A stretch of DNA of 64,000 bases, from positions 1 to 64,000 of the forward strand of contig CM041200.1 of assembly GCA_023078555.1 (NCBI GenBank), given 5' to 3'. Source of the stretch: Ulva prolifera (lineage: Eukaryota; Chlorophyta; Ulvophyceae; Ulvales; Ulvaceae). The notes below the pieces were generated by a model. The model had not been told where the DNA came from. It did not search any database and saw only the letters and a list, made by a program, of their open reading frames with translations. Both the position numbers and the translations under genes were made by a program. Shown piece by piece: positions 1 through 11,717 of the stretch. Every line of letters starts with the position of its first letter. Positions within the stretch are counted from its first letter, which is position 1.

Positions 1-834
1 TTTCTGGGATATACGATCTGTACTCAAGTGAGCCATGGCATTGTGCGATGCATAAGCTATGCAGTTCTCGAGTTACAGATGAACGCCGGTGGTCTACGCC
101 TAGGATGTAGCGGTGCTCGGCTAGACTATCGCAAACGTTGGTGTTATTTGTACTGTTAATTACAAAGTTGCACATCATAGATCCATGTGGGCCGATGTGA
201 TGGCGCATACGATCCCCTGACATAACTTCACCAAGCTGCCGATTTCACATCTTGTATCTTGGCCTGTCTCCGTTGGATGTGCATATATGGTTATCACCAG
301 ATCCTCAGCAGGTCACTGCCTCACCAGATGTCTGTTGCATGTTCTTCTATCATCATGGCACAGCTCAGTGCTACAACTCGCACGCTGTAGGAATGGCCAG
401 AGTACTCATGCATGTCTCACTGCATTGCAGCAAGCATTGGACGATATTGTGGTCGGAGGAGGTGATGGTGGATCTACGCTCTCGTTTTGCCATCCTGTGT
501 GTGTGGTCACGTGTGGGATGTGAGGTCTGTGCAGTGGGCCGCAGGGGCGAATTCATTTCATACGCATGGGGGGGATACGCATGGGGGGGCTCAGTGCCGC
601 ATACTGCATGACGTGTGCACTGTATTGTCTGAGCGGGAGAGCAGCTGCAGTGCTTGATGTTGCAATGCTTGATGTTGTAGTCTTCAATCTGTTGTACATT
701 TGCATGTGTATAAAACGGCAAAGTGAAATTTGGCACCACCGCCCTCTGCTTTTTGCGCATACGGTCAAGGCGTTTGCTCTGGCCATCGCCGACTTTAGGG
801 CAAGCGTGCACCTGTGTGCCTATTCTCGATGCAG
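1..834 (+). other. Upstream part of the RBBP5-like gene, exons unresolved
   Basis: The N-terminal WD40 repeats of the gene starting at 835 should lie here or before the window. I could not place exons firmly. A short stretch near 535-570 reads G-R-R-G-E-F-I, which resembles the D-R-R-G-E-Y-I segment of RBBP5, but it runs into a small tandem duplication (ggatacgcatggggg) and I do not trust it as an exon. Confidence 0.3.
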
Positions 835-1947
835 GTCAAGTTCAAGGCAGGAGAGCCAATTCAGTATGATAGTGATGCTGGCGCTCTCTTTGATGGAAAC
901 ATCGAAGAATGCAGGGATCATGCTGGTCCTTTCAAATGGCGCAGCGCCGATCTTTCACGGGATGGGGAGTTCATATGCGGCGCGGCAATGGTCAAGGGAA
1001 GGCACGTTGTACACCTCTGGCAGTCAAGAGGCTGCCACATAGCAGCCGTGCTGGAGGGCCCCCAGGTGGGGATGGTGGCATGCGCATGGCATCCAGATTC
1101 ATCACGGTCCGTGCTTTTGTGCTACTCAGTGCTGGCATTGGGTGAGCAGGCGTTGCCTGAAGAATTGGAACGCCCACCTGGGTTGCAGAACAACAGCGAT
1201 AGCGCGCATGGCCTGCAGGCTAATTTTGCTCAGCATCACCGAGGTTGGCACGGTATTAGTGTGGGCATACATTCTAGCACAGAATTGGGATGTGTATGCC
1301 CCCGGCTTCCGAATCCTCTCTCACAATGAGGAGTATGTAGAGAGCGAAACAGAGTTTGACCTCAATCCCGAAGCACGCACTGCTGATGGGTCACAGATGG
1401 GCACTATAGAACCGGTGCGCCCCATGTTGTCCACCATTTTGGCCCACCAGCGCAGCTTCATGGTTTCTATTGTTACTTGCATCGTTTCTAGACATAGCTT
1501 CATTCTGCCATTTGCACATGTATCAGTGTGGGCAGCAATTTCTGGCCTAGCGCTGCAGATACTACTCGAGGCTCGGATGCTGCCGTGTGAGTGCATGCAG
1601 ACAGGAATTGTTAAGAGGTACACAGTTGCGAAGTGGTCGCACAGCAGCGTTGGGAACAGACTGGCAAACGGAAGAGATTGTGTCACTTGACGCTTTTGAT
1701 GCCGGTGCAGATTGACCTAATGACTGTGCCAGATGATGAGCAGTACATTTTTGAAAGTGACAGTGAAGAAGATTTGAAGAATGCGGTTTTCCTACCCCCG
1801 CTAGCACTGGTCTTGCAAAGGACAGACCAATCATCAGGGATGCATGCAGCCACCCCTGTCCATGGACAAGCTTCGTTTCAAGAGGAATCATTCATGCATA
1901 TGGCAAGTAATCTACCACATGTAGGTGGGATTAATGATGAAAAGTAA
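835..1947 (+). CDS. RBBP5: RBBP5/Swd1-like COMPASS subunit, C-terminal half
   Basis: WD40 scaffold subunit of the SET1/MLL (COMPASS) histone H3K4 methyltransferase complex, expected in the nucleus. Three exons can be read: 835-1106, 1219-1414 and 1711-1947, with GT donors, GCAG acceptors and matching phases (the 1106/1219 junction rebuilds an Arg codon). Exon 1 carries a WD40 strand with the AWHPDSS motif. Exon 2 has a TVLVW WD strand, then NWDVYAPGF and NEEYVESETEFD, the RBBP5 signature just after the propeller. Exon 3 has the acidic segment DDEQYIFESDSEEDL followed by AVFLPPLALV, matching the segment that follows in RBBP5. The stop is at 1945-1947, so the C-terminal tail is short. Upstream exons are unresolved. 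It faces a phosphatase gene tail to tail. Confidence 0.8.
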
Positions 1948-2543
1948 TTGGGATCTGGTATGATTGTAACAATATGTCTGCGAAGTGTTGTTTACAGTGC
2001 ATTTTGCCACTGCTGACTGCCAATTGAGATATCCCAGCGTATTTTTTACAGTCATAATGTAAAAAGATTATCAAAATTACACAATGTATTGTTGCCATGT
2101 AAGAGACCTGCTGTAGAACATAAGCATCACTGACAAAACATATTTAAAGAATCAGATTGACAGCAGTGCTAGAGTACGACAGCTCCATAACTCGGCTGTC
2201 ACAGTGAAGCCATATGCACTCAGTGCCCCCTTCCAAGAGCTACCTAATCTAAGTTGTCACAGCTAGTGTGCACATGACTGTGGATGCACATATTCCCTGG
2301 CGGCGAAGCCCCCCTTCCCCATCATATTGAAAATATGCCTATAATTCAGCCCGGCCTGTGCACAAATTTGTGCCACATAATCATGCAAAGAACAGTGCTT
2401 GGCCAGCCACTGACCACAATGATAGTTTAACATATCGGGACGGGCTTGAGCTGACCACTCGGCACACACTGTTGCACACTTTGCGCACATCTACGTCATA
2501 CATCTATCATCTAGTGCAAGAATGGCTCAGTGAAAGTGAAGCC
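1948..2543. other. Convergent intergenic spacer / 3' UTRs
   Basis: A 596-bp AT-richer spacer between two genes that point at each other. It contains TGTAA words (for example near 1965 and 2057) of the kind used as polyadenylation signals in green algae. No other feature was seen. Confidence 0.5.
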
Positions 2544-3949
2544 CTACCATACGGCATCATTTCCTCTTCCAGGCGTGCAGCATGCGGGAAATACTAGATC
2601 CGGCAACCGGTAGAAGCGCCGTAGATGCGATCGGACATCGCCCACATTCGCCAGGTGGCATAACAGTGGCAGCAGTTGCAACAGCGATTTATCATTTGGG
2701 TCGCAGTACCAGCTGGAAATTGGAACTGCATTGTCAAGATTCCAGCTGTATACTGATGGAGTGTTGTCAACTATGATCGTAGATCGCAAGTCTCTACCAA
2801 GCATACTGAGGTCCTTGATGAACTGACCATCAGGCAGCCGGCGACATGAGTCCCGAAACAGGCGATGTGAGAAGATGCTATCATCTGGATCAAGCAGGTC
2901 CAGCACTGGTTCTGCGTACTCCTGCAGCCAATTGGGACAGTCACAGCTGGGCAGGTCAAATAGTGAATTCCCAATGAAAGCATGCATGCAGTGATGCAAT
3001 TCAGTGCAAAAGTGTGGCAGTGGCATGGATAGCAACATTACGAGTTGCATGACAGCACGCTTCTTTGCACGAAGGAGATAATGTGAATCGTGGTGACCGG
3101 ACTAGCAAGGCACAAAGAATGCAGCAAGAATCGCACCCGACACGAGGCTGTGAAAGCCACCAGTTCAAACCACTCCGCAAGGATGGCTAAGAAGGCCGCT
3201 GCACCAGGCCGGATATTCACCTGGACGCCGTGAACAATCCCCCCAGTTACAAATGTACAAGATGTGTCCTCATGGACACCGACTGCGACCTGCGCTCTAA
3301 CAAGCGTCTCATCAAGGTCTAAAATGAGTGTGCAACGTCCTTCAAGCAAGGACGCTTTGGGAGGGAGAAGGGGGCCGCTTCTTGGACCGCACGGGGGAAG
3401 CGAGGCATTCCGCCGTATGGCATGTATAGCACGCCTGAACTCCAGGGTTGGCACCCATGAGTCCCAGTGCCTTGCTTCGCCGGACAAGTTGCGTGGTCCC
3501 GGCCTGTAACTGTGAGGATAGGCGTCCTCTGTCCTTTCTTTTGGTGATGCTGTGGCGGTACGCCACAGTGTGGCACCTCGAGCTTTAAGTTGTGGAGAGC
3601 GAGAAGCACGGGGCTCCAAACAGCATGCACTGGCGGGGTTACGGCTGCCCATGGGTGGGCCGATTGGTCGGCACGGCCGAGCGCTGTGTGGGAACTGGGT
3701 TGGGCTGTCATCGAAGTCTGGCTGTGAACATTGGCACGCCGCACAGGCGCTACATGGCCCACAGCGTACCCCGCAGCCCCTCTGGCAAACTAGGGCTTGA
3801 AGCTGATACATCCACGATGTAGCAGAATTCATCTGATGGCGCGGCGGAGCAGCAAGGGATAGTGGGGACGGCATGTAGGTTTTGCCGGCATCAGCTGGAC
3901 AAGGAAGCTGCGAGAGAGGGCAGCGCTCACGGTGTGCGAGCTGGGCCAT
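2544..3949 (-). CDS. CTD small phosphatase-like (SCP/FCP1 family) phosphatase
   Basis: HAD-superfamily Ser/Thr phosphatase of the FCP1/SCP/Dullard type, which dephosphorylates the RNA polymerase II C-terminal domain or related substrates. Two exons: 3137-3949 and 2544-2921, phase 0 (donor cgg|gtgcga, acceptor ctgcag). About 396 residues. The first ~200 residues are low-complexity and Pro/Cys/Arg-rich. The catalytic motif LILDLDETLV is at about 208-217 (nucleophile D211, D213), followed by NIRPGAAAFL and FELVAFTAS, then across the intron EYAEPVLDLLD, SHRLFRDSC, KDLSMLGRDL and IIVDNTP, the usual order in SCPs. The start is the ATG at 3947-3949; an upstream GTG or an unseen 5' exon is possible. 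Which family member it is cannot be said from the sequence. Confidence 0.85.
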
Positions 3950-6900
3950 CACCAGTCAGCATCCACTGTCCCTGACAGTGTCTGCTATCTCTGCATGTCC
4001 GACAGAAAGATAAGATTGCTGGCGAACTCGCCTGCTGACATGCAGCAGTCCCAGCATAAGGTACGGCACAACGATCCAGGATCGTCAATGGCAGCCCAAA
4101 AAGAAAGTGATGGAAAGGATTGAACTTGACAAAGTGACAATTCGTCTCTGTCGCAATGCAAACACGCACGAGTCTTTGGTCGCGGCATGGCTCGGGTCGA
4201 GAAGGATACGCAATATTTGCTGGCGACTGATTGCGCGCAGCTCCACAGCCGGTCGTAGCTGTGCATCATTCAGAACAGACTACTGACTTGGATCTCTAGA
4301 GCCTGCAGTTGCGGACGTCTGCCATGCACCTGGCAGTTTGAAAGTTCAGTACTCTATGGAGGTACATAGCGACATGCTTGGCAAACCAACAACGTTCCCT
4401 GGAGCCTAAAGTAAATTACTATATCTCAACATCATTAACTGTCCCTGTTAGCACCACAATTGTAGTTCAGAAACCACGACCCACGATGTAGCTTCTTCTC
4501 GGCCCTTGTTGCTCCGCTCGAGCAGCGACACGGGCCCTGCCGTATTTTCAGAAGACTTTGAGCAGCATACGCTTTAACTTTCGAAGGTGATTAGTTGGGA
4601 ATATGTGTTCAACATCGGCAAGCTGAGATCGAATCTAAATGACATGGCCAATTGGCAAAGGCGATTGTGCCGCTTGCCGAGCGAATCGGGCTGCGCAGTC
4701 ACACGTACAGTCTCATCCGTGCAGCTCAATCCAGGCACTGATGAATGTATGTGAAGTTGGCCACGAAGCGTCCAACCTCTGATGAGATTGTGTGCTCTGA
4801 CGGAACGGAGTCCCGAACAGCTGGATCCAGAACGGTGCCAGAGACTATGAGAGGCTCACCTTATCACGGAACTGGTTTGGCGGGCGAGCTGGGACGTCAA
4901 AATCTAGAGCATGAAGATTGGGGCACAGGCTGCAGTGTGCGCTATTTAACCCGTGCTCGCTTTTGACCACACAGGCGACCCATCGGAAGCTCTGTGGAAA
5001 CGAAACTTTTTCAAAGTTCCCAGATTAATAGACAATCCATGATACACGGTGTTGTAACGCAGCGTTACACGATGGGCGCGGCAGGTGCAGTCGAGCATCC
5101 ACGTCGTTCGAAGGAACACAAGGCAAACACCGTGTTGACCATTGTTGGGTTTTGGACTTCGCCAACAACGCTGCCAATGCCAGTGCTGAGATACTGAATG
5201 CTATGGGTGCAGACGCAGCCTGACATTTGCACGTTGTGCGACATTGCTATCTTGGCATATTTGACGACGGTGTCACCACAGGGCGCTGGGGACTCAATAG
5301 CAAGATGTCCGATCATAACCCCTGTACACCAATCGATGTCACCATTTGGCACATGATACAAAACGTGCGGTGCAAGTTGGCACTCGATTGAGTCGAACTT
5401 GAACTCGGCAGAGGCGAACTTAAACGCGACAACGCGGCTTGTAACGCAAGCCCACAGCCCTCGAGGCCATGCACCGTTGACCGGCATCAGCAGCACCACA
5501 TCCGTTAGCGTGCTACAGCGTTACCCCCAAAGTATCAGGGCAATATGGACACTTCATCTGTTATCTGCCACTAATATCTCGTATCTTTTCGAAGTATCCT
5601 TGATTTGCCCTTACACCCGCATGCGGCCGCAGCTGCACACGTGTGGTACCATGTCGACGTCGTACAAGTACAGGCCACAATCGGCCACAATGATGATGGC
5701 AAGATCTTGCACACATCTACGTACATGTCGCTGTGGCTGGCATTTCGAATTGCAATCACTGAGAAACAAAGTCTAAAAAGCTTTCATGATCAGATTTGGC
5801 GCAATTGATGTACACTCATGCTTGCACGCGTGTGTATCTTCATCAACAGCGAATACACAATGTATTGAGCCGTGTCAAGGTGCCGCATGCCGTCACCCTG
5901 GCGCGGGTCCGAGGCCTCGGAGGTCCGACGCCATCAAGCGTGAACTGATACTGTCGCCAAATGCATGCTGCAGCATCGCTCGGTACATACACTGCCCATT
6001 GAAGGGTGACATCATGATGCATCACGTGGAGCGACGATGACCAATTGATATGCGCGCCTGGTCTAGACCCGACGTGATGCGAGACTCTATCGGCATTGCG
6101 TAGTCGTTGGATGCAAGTGCGGTCAAAGCGGCCGCTGTAGCCGAAATGTGCCACGAGACAGCTCAAACGAACATACCAATAATACGGTGCACATGTACAT
6201 GTGTGGAGACTGCAAATTCGCCAAGCGAGCGCTGACAAGCTACATGCCCGTACGGCTAATCGATGATTTCAGGCCGTTTGAGAGCTTGATGCGGAAGCAC
6301 TCAATCGGCCTGAACATGGCGTGCCGGGTACCTGCAGGTGCAACGGTCCCGCCAAGCATGCATTAAGGAACCGGTGTGGACGACATATGTCGCGATCGAG
6401 ACAGCCCAAGCACAAGGACATTGCAACTTGCAATGGGATGCAACCGCGGTGCCGCCAGATTCAGCCACAATGGCTGCACAACGCAGAGCACCCGTTTCAT
6501 GCACCATGATGGTAGTCCCAACACTTGAGTTGGGCGTGAGCGCAGAATGGTGATGTCATGTCCTGTGATCGTGTGCGTGCCTCGACGACAACGAAAGCGG
6601 TGGCGCGTGCAAATGACGATCGTTCGAACAGACTCGTGTCGCGACATTTCGCGACAAGCCACACAAACCTCGGCCGCGGACCATGCAATTCGGTAGATCT
6701 CTCCGCGCTTGAAGGGCCCCGGGCGTGCACGGCTGCTCATTATCGGCCTCCGAAGTGACGTCCGTGTCTTGAGCAAGTATGAACAAGGCTTGAAGTATGA
6801 CATGCCATGTACATCATGAGATTGTGTCACGGAGTTGCGAGACTTCATCAGCTGTCAAACTTGTGACCATATGGTCTCGTGGACGCCGCTCCATGGTGCA

Positions 6901-7614
6901 CCTGAATTTAGTCCAGCGCACAGCTCGGCATGCATTCGCCAGGACTCGACGTTTCTATCCGAAAGCCCATATGCGGAATATCGCATATCCTGTCAATCGC
7001 ATGGGCAGATTACCCATGCAGTTGACGAGGTGTGCACACCATTTGTGGTGATCGTTGTTTCTGGCGTGAGAATCCACCACACGTGCGCTGACTCGTGCCC
7101 CGAAACAACACTGAACTTTTTGGTACGCCGATTCTTGCTTGCTTTTCTGCACAAAGGTCCACGTTTGATTCAACATGCCCGCAATGCAACGTACCTTCTT
7201 GGCTTGGAAAGTCTTAAGCTTGAAATCAGCTTATCCTGCAGGAAGACATTAATGTTCTCCGGATCCAATCTTTCATACTAAATACAGGGGTAGAGCTTCG
7301 GCCGATGGGGCGTACGCGACCCGAGACGGGCAAACTTTCCCTTTCCCAATCAGCCTGGTTGACATAGAATTTGAAAATGCGTATGGAGCAGATGCACACC
7401 TTCTCCGGGCATGTAAGGCATGATAGCACCACGTCGAGCTCCGCTAGATATACTGTCACATGTGCCCCCATATTCATATGCATGGTCTGTCGCGTTGTTG
7501 AGCCGAATTTCTCCGCATGTCGCTCGTGATGTATCGTGCTCCGCGGAGCTCCGCCGTGCACACCTGTATATACCGGTGCGTAGTAATCTACCGTACAGGC
7601 CCTGCTCGACCCTA
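3950..7614. other. No recognisable gene
   Basis: Only short overlapping ORFs on both strands, none with a family signature. I looked for transposase, RT and chromatin motifs and saw none. It may hold the 5' part of the phosphatase gene at its left edge; the rest looks like old, decayed repeat or intergenic DNA. Confidence 0.4.
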
Positions 7615-8095
7615 TGTTAGAAACGCTATCCTATGCAAGTCCGACCCGCAGTCCTTATGCATGTCAAGTCAGGTAGCCATCATTTCCATACCTTCTCACA
7701 CATAGGTAGAACCGAGGAGATGCTAGGAGGAGATGCTAATACCGTGAAACAGTAAGAATAATGGTTACAACCTCTTAGTGTGCACATCAATATATGCACC
7801 CTGAATAGTCAAGATTACGACCCCGTCACAGTATTATCAATCTCCCCTCAGATTCAAAGGTTACCCCTCTGTGCGTAGCAAATATGGAATGCTGCCTTCT
7901 TGACGTGACCTGAACATACTGCGCATCCGACTGCGCATCCGACTTGCATTAGAAGGGTTTTCTGACAAAAGCTTTTAAGTAACATCCATGTCCCACAGAG
8001 CCTATAAATTTTATTCCTAAATTCTTTGTGGACTGCAGGTACCTCACAACATGTTGCACGGCAGACCACTGTTCCTTTAGACTACTGTACTAAAT
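7615..8095. mobile_element. Scrambled copia-B fragments (LTR pieces and RNase H piece)
   Basis: Three fragments of the copia-B family lie head to tail and head to head. 7615-~7850 is the 3' part of an LTR in minus orientation, beginning tgttag and including the tRNA-free tail also seen at 56370 and 55363. About 7861-7967 is an LTR 3' part in plus orientation ending in tctgaca. About 7985-8093 is a minus-strand RNase H piece nearly identical to part of 56190-56300. The mix of orientations indicates rearrangement after insertion. Confidence 0.7.
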
Positions 8096-8341
8096 TAAAA
8101 CCGTCGACACGTAACGCATAACACAGGCCTGCAATGGCGTTGGAACACCTCCCTGTAACGCATACCGGTGGCCAAATGGGCCATTTCTCCAGGAATATTT
8201 CATACACCCGTAACGCTTAGGGCACCTCACGTCACACATTGCATGTCGCAACTCTTCGTCTAGCACGTTTGCAACAACTCCGAACAACAACGTGCAATTT
8301 GCTCATTCAATCATCCTCTTCATAGAACTGCGTCTTTAATG

Positions 8342-9794
8342 TGTTATAAGCAAGGACCTATGCGCAGCATTCATCAAGCTAGCTAGTGGGCTGCAGAGCC
8401 ATGACGTGTGGAGCACTCAGGTCGTACGTCGGCAATGCACAGATCAGGGGATGTATCTCGGGTCCGCCCTGGTTCGGGTCACATGTCAGAACACAGACCT
8501 TGACGCGGTGACAGGTATTCTGACGACGCAGTGCCCATCACGACACCTTGGAGGGCCTATATTATTACGGCCGTGATGCGGTTCCCGGCCAGAATGACTG
8601 CAGAGGGCGTGATATTTTGTGCCCCTCTAGCCATATTGCCAGTGACGGGTCACGGGGTTCAGAGGGCAGCCCACACGTCCGCGGGCCACGAGAAGCGATT
8701 TATAAGAAGAAGTTACTGATGTGTTTATCATAGTACAAGCGCACAGGGCTCGGGCTCCGGGATTTTGGCTAATATGACTACTGTAGACCTCATCGTTACA
8801 GGCCCGCATGAACACGATTCAGCACCACCTCGTACGCAATATAAATATGAAATTCCACTGATATGTCACACAGCGTGTTATATACTTAATCAGCGCCGGT
8901 TTGTGATGTCAGACAGCGCCATTGACCTCCCAACTCGGCCAGCTCGACGTGTCAAACTGCCTGCCTGCCTCTCTTTGCGAAATCGGAGCGCCGTTATTCA
9001 GCCACGGCACACCACATTTAACAGCTTTGATGGCCAGCACGAGATTTCTGGCTCGGGCAGAAATTCGCTCGGACCCGGACGACTCTGACATTGTTGCCAG
9101 TCCGTACACCTTACTTTGAACGTAACAATACCTATGCTGAATATAAACTCTGTATTGACTGAGCTGGTCTTATATAGACGACGTTCTGAGTGCGACGGAC
9201 TCTCTCCCATGGCACTCGAGAGCAGCAGCGTTCGAAACGCCACAACGCGGACGACTCGAGGCCACCCAGCCACCCGAGAGTGTAGGAAACAATATCCAAG
9301 TATGCTACGAGGCGTGGCGCTGGCTGGCGCAGCATGCCTGGCGCGTAAAGTGATGCGGTCCAAACCGCCGATTTGAACAGCCACACGCTTCCGAGCGGCT
9401 CGTCGTCACATCAGGCCACGGATCAACGACCTTTTGACGCAGGCACATTCTCGAGACACATAGGATGGCACATGCTGAGCGATATAGCACGCGGCTTAAT
9501 ATCAACACATATATCAGTGAGTATCGAGTGAAGTGACCCGTGACTGGGCCGACCCGAACCAGGGCGGACCCGAGATACTGTAATGCAGTGAGGCAATACA
9601 GGAACCACGTAAGACTGTAAGAGAATGGTTACAGTAGACTTGGAGGCACATGACTATATGCCACCGATGAGTCAAGTCTACAGCGGTCATAATCACAGTG
9701 ACCGCACACAATCCTCACATGGATTGTGCTAGATTATGCTCATGCATATGATCATGCATATGTCCTAACATAATGTCCTAACAGGAGTTGGGCC
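8342..9794 (-). mobile_element. LTR-A copy, minus orientation, 5'-truncated, split by a DNA transposon
   Basis: Reverse complement of the LTR-A family. The LTR 3' end (tgttataagcaagg on +) starts at 8342. The LTR runs to 8455, is interrupted by the element at 8456-9575, resumes at 9576 and stops at 9794, about 60 bp short of the full 394-bp LTR start. A small local duplication is present near 9766-9785. The next base begins a plus-strand LTR-A, so two copies sit head to head. Confidence 0.8.
8456..9575. mobile_element. Non-autonomous DNA transposon with TA target duplication
   Basis: A 1120-bp insertion inside LTR-A. Both ends carry the same terminal inverted repeat starting TCTCGGGTCCGCCCTGG, perfect for 25 bp. 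It is flanked by TA on each side (8454-8455 and 9576-9577). The uninterrupted LTR-A at 11.3 kb shows the empty site (single TA), proving the boundaries. A TA duplication suggests Tc1/mariner-type transposition. The interior has only short ORFs with no transposase motif, so it would depend on a transposase made elsewhere. Confidence 0.85.
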
Positions 9795-11453
9795 TGTCAT
9801 AAATGAGTAAGCCTGGAAAAGCGGTACACCGATTGGGCATTTATTCCCGGTACATCGGAACATATGGAACATGTTCCGGAATATCATACATTTGAGACCC
9901 ATGCAAATCGGAAACATGAAGCTACCAGCTAGCAAATTTTAAATTAAAGCATTTGGTCTTTTGCAACTGATTTGCAACAGCTTTAGGCACATTGTGACAA
10001 GGTTTCAGTTGTGTTGGACCAGAGAGGGCTACTGTAGCGGTTATATACGATTGTCCAATCTCTCAAAACGGAGCTCAATGACATGTTGTGTTGATGCAAT
10101 TGACACAATGTTATGAGACATCGGATCAACACAAGAAATATATCATTGGAAAGCACAGAACAAGTGCTTTCATAATTACAAAACAACATAATTGAATGAT
10201 CTGTATGCAAGTAAATATGTGCTTGTGTAGCTGCCCCCTATGTGCAGCTCACTGCGCAGTTGTGTTCACAGCAATGCTCCCACAAAGCACTGAATTGAGC
10301 AAGTATATCGTCGAGTAAAGCTCAAGCAGTGAAGGTGGTCAAACATGGCTTTTCGTTGGTCAAACGACTGGTGTTTTATCAGGCTGGTTGTGAGTCTGAG
10401 ACCTTTGCGACACTGACACCTTGCACACAGCCTATCTTGCCTAGCCGTAGCCACACTGTCTAGAAGCATAGCAACCCCATCCAGTACTGTTCAATGGAGT
10501 GTGGCACGGCTCAAGGAAGCTTGGCGAGGACGTTATTGCGGTGTGAGCAATGCTGCTTTCACGCTGGTAATCGTGCGTGTCTTTGAATAAACCAGCATCG
10601 ATGCTACATTTGGTGCTCTTATTACCTTGGTGCCTAGCGAGAGTATAAAGATGCCGCGTTGCACAGGGACAAACAACTCGCATGCGTGCAACACTCAATT
10701 TTGCAGCACCGTTGTGTACCGTACATGAACCTGAACATTTGATAATTGAATTTGATGTGGCTCGAGGCCTCGGTAGCGCTGTTATGTTCACATGTACACC
10801 AGCGCTCACACACGGAAAAGCGTAACGCGCACACTGCAATACAAGCACCGCGCGCTCTGCAAACGACCTTAGGACTGACCGCAACCTCATAAATCTGAAG
10901 AATATTCCGAACATCGGAACATTGCCACTCCAATATATACCGGTCAACGGTACATCAAGAGACACCCAAATGTTCCTGGTATCCCGCATTTTGCCAATAT
11001 CCCGGTAATGTACCGCATATTTTTGTACCGGTACATGTACCTGTACCGGTACATGCCAGCCTTATAAATGAGGTCCATCCTGGGACACAATACATGACGT
11101 GCAAGTACGCACATGAGTGTGGTGGCCACGGGCCCAACTCCTGTTATGTTAAGACATATGCATGATCATATGCATGAGCATAATCCAGCACAATCCATGT
11201 GAGGATTGTGTGCGGTCACTGTGATTATGACCGCTGTAGACTTGACTGATCGGTGGCATATAGTCATGTGCCTCCAAGTCTACTGTAACCATTCTCTTAC
11301 AGTCTTACGTGGTTCCTGTATTGCCTCACTGCATTACAGTACATCCCCTGATCTGTGCATTGCCGACGTACGACCTGAGTGCTCCACAGGTCATGGCTCT
11401 GCAGCCCACTAGCTAGCTTGATGAATGCTGCGCATAGGTCCTTGCTTATAACA
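9795..11453 (+). repeat. LTR-A, 5' LTR of the chimeric copia element (split by hAT)
   Basis: The LTR begins TGTCATAAATGAG at 9795-9807, is interrupted by the insertion 9808-11064 plus an 8-bp duplication, and continues 11073-11453, ending ttataaca. Without the insertion it is 394 bp, exactly the length of the copy at 23629-24022. By eye the two differ at roughly 16 positions (about 4%). A primer-binding site follows directly. No matching target duplication is visible at the two outer ends. Confidence 0.85.
9808..11064. mobile_element. hAT-like non-autonomous transposon (8-bp TSD)
   Basis: A 1257-bp insertion within LTR-A. It is flanked by the direct 8-bp duplication TAAATGAG (9800-9807 and 11065-11072). 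Short imperfect terminal inverted repeats TAAGCCTGG / TAAGGCTGG mark the ends. Both subterminal regions are rich in GGTAC / ACCGGTAC words, as is usual for hAT ends. The intact LTR-A at 23629 gives the empty site. Interior ORFs (up to 182 codons, minus strand) show no hAT transposase or dimerisation domain. Confidence 0.85.
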
Positions 11454-11465
11454 TGGTATCGGTGA
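11454..11465 (+). other. Primer-binding site of the chimeric copia element
   Basis: Sequence tggtatcggtga immediately after the LTR end. It starts with TGG, complementary to a tRNA CCA end, and is identical to the PBS of copia-B at 17406. The tRNA was not identified. Confidence 0.8.
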
Positions 11466-11717
11466 GACGTTTGCGCGGTTGCATTCGTTGTGCGTAATAG
11501 TGGTGTGTCATATGACCGCGCATGCCCAAGGGCATGTGCGCTGCTTTAGTGCGTAGTCATATGACCAGATCAACCGCATGATAGTCAACAGTAGTAATTC
11601 GCATGTTTGATTGCGAGATGTGTGGCTGCGGTTTACATTAGATTAGTCGTGACGGTCCACGGGCCGGCCGACGAAGTTGCCCGCGCGAGAGAAGAGATCG
11701 CTCGCTGCAGGTAGACC

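Noticed and set aside
4745-7281. Protein genes from medium ORFs between 4.7 and 7.3 kb
   Set aside because: Overlapping frames on both strands with no family motif or splice-consistent structure.
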